Origin: Comamonas thiooxydans
GTDB lineage: Bacteria; Pseudomonadota; Gammaproteobacteria; Burkholderiales; Burkholderiaceae_C
DNA length: 64,000 nucleotides
Direction of reading: 5' to 3'
Assembly (NCBI RefSeq): GCF_002157685.2
Contig: NZ_AP026738.1
Location: 4,216,001-4,280,000 of the forward strand
In this document: in pieces, positions 53,388 through 60,911 of the stretch
Layout: every line of letters starts with the position of its first letter
Position numbering within the stretch: the first letter of the stretch is position 1
Made by a program: the position numbers and the translations under genes
Notes under the pieces: generated by a model
Seen by the model: only the letters and a program-made list of their open reading frames with translations
Database searches by the model: none
Told to the model about the DNA's origin: nothing

Positions 53388-54578
53388 ATGTACGAACTTA
53401 CCAAAGAACAATTCGACCTGCAGGCACGTGCACGTGAACTCGCGCAGAGCACATTCGCACCCACGGCCGCAGAGACCGACCTCACCGAGCAATACCCCTG
53501 GGACAACATCGCCAAACTGCGCGATGCGGGCTTCATGGGAATGACCCTGCCTAAGCGCGCTGGTGGCCAAGGTCTGAGCTATCTGGACGCCGTCATTGTT
53601 GTTGAGGAAATGGCTAAGGCTTGCGCCACCATGGGCCGCATCACGGTGGAAGCCAACATGGGGGCGATTGGCGCTATCGCTACCTATGGTACGCCCGAGC
53701 AGCTCAGTCTAGCTGCCGATTTGGTTCTGAGCGGCGACAAGCCTGCGATCTGCATCTCCGAACCCAACGCGGGTAGCGCAGCAAGCGAGATGGCCACGCG
53801 CGCTGACCGCAAGGGCGACGAGTACATCCTAAGCGGCGAGAAATATTGGATCACGGGCGGCGGTGTCTCCAATTTGCACCTAATCTTTGCGCGAGTATTC
53901 GACGATGGCGTGGACCAGGGCATCGGCGCCTTCATCTGTGTGCGTGATCGCACGCCTTCCGAGCAGTTCATCATCGGTCGCCGGCTCTACGCCATGGGCG
54001 TGCGTGGAATTCCAGAAACGCATCTGGAGTTCCGCAACCTTAAGGTCCACAAGTCCATGCTCGTGGTTCCACCAGGTGGGCTCAAGCGAGGTTTTGCATC
54101 TCTAATGAATGCCTACAATGCACAGCGCGTCGGCGCCGGCACTGTGGCGCTTGGCATCGCACAAGGCGCGTTTGAGCAAGGTCTTGCCTACCTCAAGACC
54201 CGCGAACAGTTCGGTCGCCCCATCGCCGAGTTCCAGGGCCTACAGTGGATGCTAGCTGACATGTCGACGCAACTGGAGGCAGCACGGCTCATGCTCCGCC
54301 ATGCTGCAGCAAGCGGCGAATACTTCCCTGACATGGACAAGGCCGCACGGGCCAAAATCATGGCCGCGGAGACGGCCAACAAGGTCGCCAATGATGCACT
54401 GCAGTTTTACGGATCGTCCGGTTATGGCCGCCACAATCCAATGGAACGCCATGTTCGCGATGCGCGTATGTTCACCATCGCGGGCGGAACAGCGCAAATC
54501 CTTCGCACGCAGGTAGCATCGAAGCTGCTCAATATGAAGCTGCCGCAGACCCGCGATGGCTATGCTTCACAAAGCTAA
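53388..54578 (+). CDS. acd: 3-sulfinopropionyl-CoA desulfinase (acyl-CoA dehydrogenase superfamily)
   Basis: This 396-aa protein has the acyl-CoA dehydrogenase fold (FAD-binding ICISEPNAGSAASEMATRA and YWITGGG; C-terminal helical domain). It is unlikely to be a dehydrogenase. The conserved catalytic Glu in the IYEGT motif is Gly here (TIAGGT, G366). R84 and Q246 are present, the residues I recall as characteristic of the Advenella mimigardefordensis desulfinase, at identical numbers. That enzyme splits 3-sulfinopropionyl-CoA to propionyl-CoA and sulfite. GGAG sits seven bases before the ATG. It stands between the CoA transferase and thiol dioxygenase genes. Confidence 0.9.
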   Translation: MYELTKEQFDLQARARELAQSTFAPTAAETDLTEQYPWDNIAKLRDAGFMGMTLPKRAGGQGLSYLDAVIVVEEMAKACATMGRITVEANMGAIGAIATYGTPEQLSLAADLVLSGDKPAICISEPNAGSAASEMATRADRKGDEYILSGEKYWITGGGVSNLHLIFARVFDDGVDQGIGAFICVRDRTPSEQFIIGRRLYAMGVRGIPETHLEFRNLKVHKSMLVVPPGGLKRGFASLMNAYNAQRVGAGTVALGIAQGAFEQGLAYLKTREQFGRPIAEFQGLQWMLADMSTQLEAARLMLRHAAASGEYFPDMDKAARAKIMAAETANKVANDALQFYGSSGYGRHNPMERHVRDARMFTIAGGTAQILRTQVASKLLNMKLPQTRDGYASQS

Positions 54579-54623
54579 TCCTGAGCACACGCAGCCCCCG
54601 CCCCCCACTATAAGAGGCACTCC

Positions 54624-55205
54624 ATGAGCAACATGCCAGAAAGATTCCAGAAGTTCATCGACGATTTTACGAAGGTGATCGACACGCACCGGGGCAACGA
54701 ACCCGCGATCCTTGAGCACGGCGGCGCAGCGCTCAAGCAACTAATCTCGCAGGATGACTGGCTGCCAGAACGTTATGCCAAGCCTGATCCGCAGTATTAC
54801 CAGCAGTACCTGCTACACGTAGACCCCGAGGACCGCTTCTCGGTCGTGAGCTTTGTATGGGGACCAGGCCAGAAGACGCCCGTGCATAACCATACTGTCT
54901 GGGCGTTGATAGGCATGATGCGTGGCTCCGAAGTGGGCGAGCTGTTTGAGTACACGGAAGACGGTAAGCGCATGCGATCGCTAGGCAGTGAACAACTCAA
55001 CCCCGGCGACGTGGACTGTGTATCGCCAACCATCGGTGATATCCATCGCGTGTCCAACTTGTATGACGACCGTGTATCGATCAGTATCCACGTTTACGGA
55101 GGCAACATTGGCCGCATTTCGCGTCATGTTTTTGTGGTCGAGACCGGCGAGCGCAAGCCATTTATCTCGGGCTACTCCAACGAAAAAGAGCTAGGCGGAG
55201 GTTGA
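54624..55205 (+). CDS. mdo: Thiol dioxygenase, probably 3-mercaptopropionate dioxygenase
   Basis: This 193-aa cupin of the cysteine dioxygenase superfamily has iron ligands H88 and H90 (PVHNHTVWA) and H141 (IGDIHRVSN). A Ser-His-Tyr outer-sphere triad is S154-H156-Y158 (SISIHVYGG). Gln occurs in the YQQYLL segment, where mammalian cysteine dioxygenase has an Arg for cysteine carboxylate binding. These match bacterial 3-mercaptopropionate dioxygenases rather than true cysteine dioxygenase. Product would be 3-sulfinopropionate. It lies 45 bp after acd, in the same operon. Cysteine dioxygenase remains a less likely alternative. Confidence 0.88.
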   Translation: MSNMPERFQKFIDDFTKVIDTHRGNEPAILEHGGAALKQLISQDDWLPERYAKPDPQYYQQYLLHVDPEDRFSVVSFVWGPGQKTPVHNHTVWALIGMMRGSEVGELFEYTEDGKRMRSLGSEQLNPGDVDCVSPTIGDIHRVSNLYDDRVSISIHVYGGNIGRISRHVFVVETGERKPFISGYSNEKELGGG

Positions 55206-55260
55206 TCTCCACACGCCGTTTCATGCTCTCAGCGCCCTAGTCAATGAGGTGCGCTAAATG

Positions 55261-55323
55261 CTCTCGCACGAGAGTCCATCGTGTACGATCCGATCGGACC
55301 AATGGCACACACCGGTCCGATCG
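55261..55323. promoter_or_regulatory. Inverted repeats upstream of the LysR gene
   Basis: CTCTCGCACGAGAG (55261-55274) is a small hairpin. CGATCGGACC (55291-55300) and GGTCCGATCG (55314-55323) are a perfect 10-bp inverted repeat 13 bp apart. They lie between mdo and the LysR gene and could be a LysR autoregulatory operator or a transcript end for mdo. Confidence 0.45.
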
Positions 55324-55384
55324 AGCGATTTACACGCAGTGCAGCTCAGCGAGGCATCAACAGAGACAAAAAAGGAAATGTGCG

Positions 55385-56278
55385 GTGAAACTGGGCGCAA
55401 AGCATGACTTTCCCACACTCAAACAGCTCGAGCTCTTGCTCGCTCTCGTGCAATCAGATGGAATTTCTAGTGCGGGTGCCAAGCTCGGCCTCTCGCCGTC
55501 TGCAACTAGCCACGCACTACGTGCGCTTGAATCGGCACTCGGTGCATCGCTTATCGATCGCAGCGCTCCCGGCGCCCCTCTCACCTACTCAGGCGAGCAG
55601 ATTCTCCCACTAGTCAAAGAGGTGTTCTCTTCGCTACAGCTGATGAAATCGATAGCGCGTTCGGATGCACAGCTAAAGACCGGACAACTGCTCATCGGCT
55701 CATTCGGCGCCAGTGGTACGCTCAAAGCACTGCCACCACTACTCAAGGCCTTTCACAACAAACACCCCGGTGTTGACGTGCACGTCATCGAGAAGCCTGA
55801 AGAGCAGACCAGCCTTGACCTGATGGAGCACCGTATTGAGCTCGCCGTCGTACCGCTGCCCAAGCTCGAACTCGAAACCCAGACCCTCGCGATGGACGAG
55901 CTCGTTGCAATTCTTCCTGAGGGCCACGTGCTTGCACAGAACGACGTGGTGCAGCTCACCGAGCTGATGGAATACCCGTTCCTACTCACTCGCGCGGGCT
56001 CCAAACCACTAATCTACCGCCTTTTGCTAAAGCACGACATCAAGCCGCGCATCGCACACGAGCTGCACCAGATCACATCAATCCAGCAGTACGTGGCGGA
56101 GGGGTATGGCGTCTCTATTCTTGCACGCCTCGCTCTGCCCGAGGCCATGTCTGGCGTGGTCTATAGGCAGCTCACTCCCACCACCCAGCGGTACATTGCG
56201 TTGGCGTGCCAAAACTCCAATCGACTCTCTCCCGTGGCGCGCGCCTTCTGGGACGAGGCAGCAGCGCACAGAGTCTGA
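55385..56278 (+). CDS. LysR-family regulator of the organosulfur cluster
   Basis: The protein is 297 aa. Helix-turn-helix at the N-terminus (PTLKQLELLLALVQSDGISSAGAKLGLSPSATSHALRALESALG) and effector domain (LLIGSFGASGTLKALPPLLKAF; YVAEGYGVSILARLALPEAM). I place the start at GTG 55385, because the only nearby ATG is out of frame and AAGGA lies about nine bases before the GTG. Same strand as the acd-mdo genes, so likely their activator. Confidence 0.85.
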   Translation: MKLGAKHDFPTLKQLELLLALVQSDGISSAGAKLGLSPSATSHALRALESALGASLIDRSAPGAPLTYSGEQILPLVKEVFSSLQLMKSIARSDAQLKTGQLLIGSFGASGTLKALPPLLKAFHNKHPGVDVHVIEKPEEQTSLDLMEHRIELAVVPLPKLELETQTLAMDELVAILPEGHVLAQNDVVQLTELMEYPFLLTRAGSKPLIYRLLLKHDIKPRIAHELHQITSIQQYVAEGYGVSILARLALPEAMSGVVYRQLTPTTQRYIALACQNSNRLSPVARAFWDEAAAHRV

Positions 56279-56864
56279 TGGTAAGCATCAAGCGTATCCT
56301 CCACGCATCGTCGCTTGATCGCAAACAGTCGGTTCTCGTGCATTTTGCTAAGAATGCCAGTCGAATTGACGCGTTGTGCCAACTACGGCCCACAAGCCTA
56401 CGGGTCATAACCGACTAATTTCAGCCAGAAGCAGTCTTCGAACATTCCCCCTGCCAGCGATTGCTCCAGGCCGATCTGAGGCATTTACGGTCCAGTGTCT
56501 GAGCGGCAAAAACGGCCAACACCTGCCGCTGAACGCGGTCTGTCCTGAACGGCCGATTAAGCACGCTCAGTCAGATAAGTTGCTGGATGTCCGCTGTCAT
56601 TTCGCACGAACGGAAGCTTGCGATAGTGGATTCAATCGGTCGTCACATCGCAGAAATTTGTTCAAGGAAGAGCAGCGCCAGTAATTTGCTTCAGTGTCAG
56701 CTCTCAAACGTTAAAAATATGCTGTTTCAGCCTCAATAAAACCTACCCATTACCAAAGCCTTCTTCCATACATTTTGATCACGGTCTGACTCTGTAAACC
56801 TAATCTTATTTGGGGCTTGCAAGACACCGGCATCGACATGCATTCAAAACTAAAGGAGACATTG
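56279..56864. other. Non-coding gap between LysR and Bug genes
   Basis: These 586 bp carry no gene I can support. The left two-thirds contains words such as CGACTAATTTCAGCCAGAAGCAGTC and AACGGCCAACACCTGCCGCTGAACGC that read like a decayed common intergenic or IS-linked sequence. The right 170 bp is AT-rich and should hold the promoter of the Bug gene. Confidence 0.4.
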
Positions 56865-57842
56865 GTGAAGCGTACTTTTCTGAGCATTGCTATCGCGGTA
56901 GCCCCCCTTCTCTCTAGCAGCGGTAGCGCCTTCGCAAATGACTACCCCAAGAAGGGCAAGCCCATTAACCTGATCGTGCCGTTCGCTCCAGGAGGTGCAT
57001 CGGACATTCTCTCGCGTCTCATCGGCCAGAAACTCAACGAGCAGTGGGACACACCGGTTGTCGTCCAGAACAAGCCCGGTGGCGACATGGTGATTGCGAT
57101 GCAATCCGTTGCTCGCTCTGACAAAGATGGATACACGATTGGCCTAGTCACCAGTAGCTTTTCACTCAACAAGGTAGTGAAGAAAGATTTCCCGTTGGAT
57201 CCGATGAGTGATTTTGCATACATCGGCATCATCGGCCAATCACCTTACCTACTGTCCGTGAATGCTGACTCGAAAATCCAGAGCTTCAAAGCATTAGAAG
57301 CCGCCACGCGAGAGAAGAAAAACAACTTCAGCTATGCGTCCTGCTGCTTTGGTACCTACTTCGCAGGCGAGATGATTAAGAACGTCACCAAACTTGATAG
57401 CGTGCATGTTCCCTACAAGGGCAGTACTCCAGCGCTCAATGCAATCCTCTCGAAGGAGGTCGAGTTCATCATCGACACCACGACAGCAACTAAACCATTT
57501 ATCACCGCTGGCAAGCTGCGCCCGCTGATGGTGACGAGCCGCAAGCGAGCCCCCTCGTTCCCCGATGTTCCCAGCATGACTGAAGCGGGTGTACCCGGCG
57601 ACTTCGATGTAAGTGTCTGGTATGGCTTTACTTTCCCGGCAGGTACGCCAGCAAGCATCGTTCAGAAAGCCAATGCCACACTCAACAAAATTCTGGCCAT
57701 GCCCGACGTGAAAGCCAAGATCGAAAGCTTCGACATTGAAGTTACCCCGAGCACGCCCGAGAAGATGTCAGAGCGTGTTGCGGCCGACTACCGGTTCTAT
57801 GTGCAGGCAACCAAGACGGCTAACCTGAGTTTCGGCAACTAA
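56865..57842 (+). CDS. Bug-family solute receptor, likely for the sulfur acid
   Basis: This 325-aa periplasmic protein has a signal peptide (MKRTFLSIAIAVAPLLSSSGSAFA). Family motifs: KPINLIVPFAPGGASDILSRLIGQKL, VVVQNKPGGDMVIA, DGYTIGLVTSS, VPYKGSTPALNAIL and FPDVPSMTEAGVPG. AAAGGAG fits a GTG start at 56865, six bases away; the next ATG upstream lacks such spacing. It sits between LysR and the disulfide-reducing genes, so it probably captures the organosulfur carboxylate. Membrane partners are not in the window. Confidence 0.88.
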   Translation: MKRTFLSIAIAVAPLLSSSGSAFANDYPKKGKPINLIVPFAPGGASDILSRLIGQKLNEQWDTPVVVQNKPGGDMVIAMQSVARSDKDGYTIGLVTSSFSLNKVVKKDFPLDPMSDFAYIGIIGQSPYLLSVNADSKIQSFKALEAATREKKNNFSYASCCFGTYFAGEMIKNVTKLDSVHVPYKGSTPALNAILSKEVEFIIDTTTATKPFITAGKLRPLMVTSRKRAPSFPDVPSMTEAGVPGDFDVSVWYGFTFPAGTPASIVQKANATLNKILAMPDVKAKIESFDIEVTPSTPEKMSERVAADYRFYVQATKTANLSFGN

Positions 57843-57847
57843 CTACG

Positions 57848-57866
57848 GAGGGCCCTTAAGGCCCTC
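57848..57866 (+). terminator. Short hairpin between the Bug and GST genes
   Basis: GAGGGCC and GGCCCTC flank a 5-nt loop. The T-rich tail is weak (TTGCTTGCT), so it may be a partial terminator that lowers read-through into the GST-glutathione reductase pair. Confidence 0.55.
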
Positions 57867-57911
57867 TTGCTTGCTCACGTCCCACGCACTTTCTATCGTA
57901 AGTTATCTCAA

Positions 57912-58559
57912 ATGTTGGAACTTTTCACCTGGGGCACACCCAACGGACACAAGGTGCATATCCTGCTGGAGGAATGCGGTACAGCGTATCGCATCCATCC
58001 CGCGAACATCAACGACAAGGAGGCCTTCGCGGCGCAGATCTCTCCACTTGCAGTCAATCGCAAGATCCCCCTGCTCATCGACACCGAGGCCAATGACGGC
58101 CGCGGCCTCACGATCTCCGAGTCAGGTGCGATCCTGATCTATCTCGCGGAAAAGCATGGCAGCTTTCTCCCAGCCGATGTAACAGGGCGCTATGCAGCCA
58201 TGCAATGGCTGATGTTCCAGATGAGCTCAGTAGGACCGATGATGGGGCAGCTCAACCACTTCCGGAGCCGTACCGATGCACACGACAATGCCTATGTGCT
58301 TGAGCGCTTCGGCACCGAGGTACGCCGCATCCACGGCGTGATGGAGCAGCATCTGTCACAAGGCCATGAATGGTTTGCGGGGGCGGAGTACTCTATTGCC
58401 GACATGGCCATTTTTCCTTGGCTACGGTTGTCGGAAAAACTGGGCCAACCATGGTCCGCGCATCCACAACTACACCGCTGGTATGAGCGGATTCTCACTC
58501 GCCCTGCCGTACAACGCGCGCTTCATATTCCCCATCTCACCGCAACAGCCAAGGTATGA
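57912..58559 (+). CDS. Glutathione S-transferase family, YfcG-like disulfide-bond reductase
   Basis: The protein is 215 aa. The N-terminal thioredoxin-fold domain has TPNGHKVHILLEECG with T9 and N11, the same positions as the glutathione-contacting residues of E. coli YfcG, and NRKIPLLIDTEAND with SESGAILIYLAEK. The C-terminal helical domain includes LQWLMFQ-like MQWLMFQMSSVGPMMGQLNHF. YfcG has glutathione-dependent disulfide reductase activity rather than conjugation. The stop overlaps the start of a glutathione reductase gene by 4 bp, so the pair likely cleaves an organic disulfide and regenerates glutathione. Confidence 0.85.
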   Translation: MLELFTWGTPNGHKVHILLEECGTAYRIHPANINDKEAFAAQISPLAVNRKIPLLIDTEANDGRGLTISESGAILIYLAEKHGSFLPADVTGRYAAMQWLMFQMSSVGPMMGQLNHFRSRTDAHDNAYVLERFGTEVRRIHGVMEQHLSQGHEWFAGAEYSIADMAIFPWLRLSEKLGQPWSAHPQLHRWYERILTRPAVQRALHIPHLTATAKV

Positions 58560-59917
58560 CTCTCCCTTCCCCATTTGATCTCATTGTCATCGGAGCAGGT
58601 TCAGGTGGTATCGCTGCCTCGCGCCGAGCCGCCAGCTATGGTGCCAAGGTCCTACTGATTGAAGGCACGCGCGTGGGAGGCACCTGCGTGCTGCGCGGTT
58701 GCATTCCCAAGAAACTAATGATGTATGCATCAGAGATGCGCAGCGTTTTCTCAGAGGCCAGCACTTTCGGCTGGAGCGAGGTGGCCACGGAGTTCGACGC
58801 AGGCAACTGGACACAGGCCAAGGACCGCGAACTGGACAGACTGGAGGGCGTTTACTGCCAAATGCTTGCCAACTCCGGTGTACAGACATTGTCAGGACAT
58901 GCACGACTCGTCAATGAGCGCCTCGTCGAAGTCAATGGCCAGCACTATCGGGCCGATAGAATTCTGATCGCTACCGGTGGTGCTCCATCCGCCAGCGGGA
59001 TTGCAGGTCTCGAACAAGCTTGGACTTCGGACGACGTACTGCGCCTGGAGACACTTCCCAAGTCATTGCTGGTTATCGGTGCCGGCTACATTGCGGTTGA
59101 GTTTGCCTCCATTTTCGCAAAGCTGGGAGTGAAGGTGTCCATGGCCTACCGTGCCGACCTGCCACTGCGTGGATTCGACGAAGACCTGAGGTTGCAGTCA
59201 GTTCATGCGCTTAAAACCAACGGTGTGCAGCTACACCCCGGTGTGCGCATAAAGACACTAGTAAAAAATGCATTCGGGTTCGAGCTCGAGTTGACCGATG
59301 GACCTTCGCTACGGGCTGATGCCGTGCTGAATGCAACAGGCCGACGACCCAACGTGCACAAACTGGGCCTGGAAAATGTCGGTATCCACACCGATGCGGC
59401 GGGAGCAATCCCTGTGGATGAGAATAGCCGCACCACAGCATCAGGTATCTGGGCCATTGGTGACGTCACTAATCGCATCAACCTCACACCAGTGGCCATT
59501 GCGGAAGGCCGTGCATTTGCGGATACGGAATTCGGCAAAAATCCGATGCACATCAGCTATGCCAACGTAGCTAGTGCAGTGTTCTGCTCACCACCGATTG
59601 CCACCATCGGCCTTACCGAACTACAGGCCATGAGAGCAGGTCCGACCGCTGTATACGTCAGCCAATTTCGCCCCATGAAAAAAGCATTCGTGGGCAGCCA
59701 AGAACGGACCTACATGAAACTCATAGTGGACAGTGCGTCTGATCGTGTGGTTGGCGCACACATGCTGGGGACCGATGCCCCCGAAATCATTCAAGGCCTC
59801 GCCATTGCCATCAGCGCGGGGGCTACCAAGCGTGACTTTGACCGCACCATGGCGATGCACCCGACCTCTGCAGAAGAATTTGTACTGATGCGTGAACCGG
59901 CTCGCAAGCACGAATAA
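58556..59917 (+). CDS. gor: Glutathione-disulfide reductase-like flavoprotein
   Basis: This 453-aa pyridine nucleotide-disulfide oxidoreductase has FAD motif DLIVIGAGSGGIAASRRAA, redox-active Cys44 and Cys49 in GGTCVLRGCIPKKLM, NAD(P) motif LLVIGAGYIAVEFASIF, second FAD motif ASGIWAIGDVTNRINLTPVA, and C-terminal His435-Glu440 (HPTSAEEF) of glutathione reductases. Most general homologues maintain cellular glutathione. Here coupling to a YfcG-like transferase and the thiol dioxygenase cluster points to recycling glutathione during dithiodipropionate cleavage, or to direct reduction of the disulfide. Confidence 0.9.
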   Translation: MTLPSPFDLIVIGAGSGGIAASRRAASYGAKVLLIEGTRVGGTCVLRGCIPKKLMMYASEMRSVFSEASTFGWSEVATEFDAGNWTQAKDRELDRLEGVYCQMLANSGVQTLSGHARLVNERLVEVNGQHYRADRILIATGGAPSASGIAGLEQAWTSDDVLRLETLPKSLLVIGAGYIAVEFASIFAKLGVKVSMAYRADLPLRGFDEDLRLQSVHALKTNGVQLHPGVRIKTLVKNAFGFELELTDGPSLRADAVLNATGRRPNVHKLGLENVGIHTDAAGAIPVDENSRTTASGIWAIGDVTNRINLTPVAIAEGRAFADTEFGKNPMHISYANVASAVFCSPPIATIGLTELQAMRAGPTAVYVSQFRPMKKAFVGSQERTYMKLIVDSASDRVVGAHMLGTDAPEIIQGLAIAISAGATKRDFDRTMAMHPTSAEEFVLMREPARKHE

Positions 59918-59924
59918 CCAGAGC

Positions 59925-59967
59925 CATGCTCTGCGTTATAACGATACCCCGCTATACGCAGAGCATG
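59925..59967. terminator. Inverted repeat between converging gor and LysR genes
   Basis: CATGCTCTGCGT pairs perfectly with ACGCAGAGCATG across 19 nt, extended by TATA on both sides. It sits between two convergent genes, so a bidirectional terminator is the simplest reading, but there is no T-run. Confidence 0.5.
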
Positions 59968-59969
59968 TA

Positions 59970-60845
59970 TCAGGAAGTCCAGTCCACTGTGCTGAATGCT
60001 GATAGCAGCAGCGCCGTAAGCGCATCGTGTTCATTGGAGGCGCGCGTGATCAACGACACCGGCCGCTCGAAATTCGGCAGCCGTACCACATGTAGATTGG
60101 GACTCTCATGCCAGGTTGCGCCGCGAATCAACGGAACGATAGAAATGCCCAGCCCTTGACTGACTAGGGCTGCGATTGCATCTAGCGAGTTCAGTTCCAT
60201 CGACGGCTTGGTCATGACACCACGCTTTAGCAAAAACTCATCGATGAGCTGCCCAGCCCAAGTGCTGCGATCAAATGCAATGTAGGGTGTCAAAGACTTA
60301 AACGCCTGCACCAAGTCCTGAAGAGGCACTTCCGCTGGCATGAGCAGCGCAAAAGGCTCGCTGTACAGATAGTGCACATTCAGGTTAGTTGGAAAGCGTT
60401 GTGGGGGCTCGGTAACGATGGCCATGTCGAGCGTGCCACGATTTACCTGTGTCATCAGTTCGCCGGAGATGCCGGCAATGATTTTCAGCTCCAGCCCAGG
60501 ATTCTTCAGTGTCATCTCTTTGAGCAACTGCGGCAGCACGCCGCCCAAGGCACTGTTAATCACCCCCAGGGAAAGAAAGCCACCAATAGGACCGCCCCCC
60601 TTGAGCGCCTTCATCTCTTCATAGATGGACACGATTTTTTCTGCTAGCGGAACCAACTGACGCCCTGCAGAGGTGAACTCCAAAGAGCGCTTGGTGCGCA
60701 GAAACAGAGCAACACCCAGCTCGTCCTCCATGTTCTTAAGTTGCACACTGACTGCAGCTTGAGAAAGATGCACCTTCTCCGCTGCAGCGACTATGGTCCC
60801 ATAGCGGTGCAGTGCCAAAAACGACTGTAGCGATCTGATCAACAT
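59970..60845 (-). CDS. LysR-family regulator (downstream of CoA-transferase operon)
   Basis: The protein is 291 aa. Helix-turn-helix RSLQSFLALHRYGTIVAAAEKVHLSQAAVSVQLKNMEDELG, then effector domain with GGFLSLGVINSALGGVLPQLLKEM and IAALVSQGLGISIVPLIRGA. I use the ATG at 60845. It is the last gene of the minus-strand run, 66 bp after the CoA transferase, and probably regulates that operon. Confidence 0.88.
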   Translation of the reverse strand: MLIRSLQSFLALHRYGTIVAAAEKVHLSQAAVSVQLKNMEDELGVALFLRTKRSLEFTSAGRQLVPLAEKIVSIYEEMKALKGGGPIGGFLSLGVINSALGGVLPQLLKEMTLKNPGLELKIIAGISGELMTQVNRGTLDMAIVTEPPQRFPTNLNVHYLYSEPFALLMPAEVPLQDLVQAFKSLTPYIAFDRSTWAGQLIDEFLLKRGVMTKPSMELNSLDAIAALVSQGLGISIVPLIRGATWHESPNLHVVRLPNFERPVSLITRASNEHDALTALLLSAFSTVDWTS

Positions 60846-60911
60846 GGCATAGCTCCGAACTTTGTTGCCATCCCCGGACTCCATGGGAGCCGGAGATGAA
60901 TACCAAGTGGA

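Noticed and set aside
56376..56684. 102-codon frame in the LysR-Bug gap
   Set aside because: Random-looking composition without ribosome-binding site or homologous motif; it appears to be decayed or non-coding sequence.
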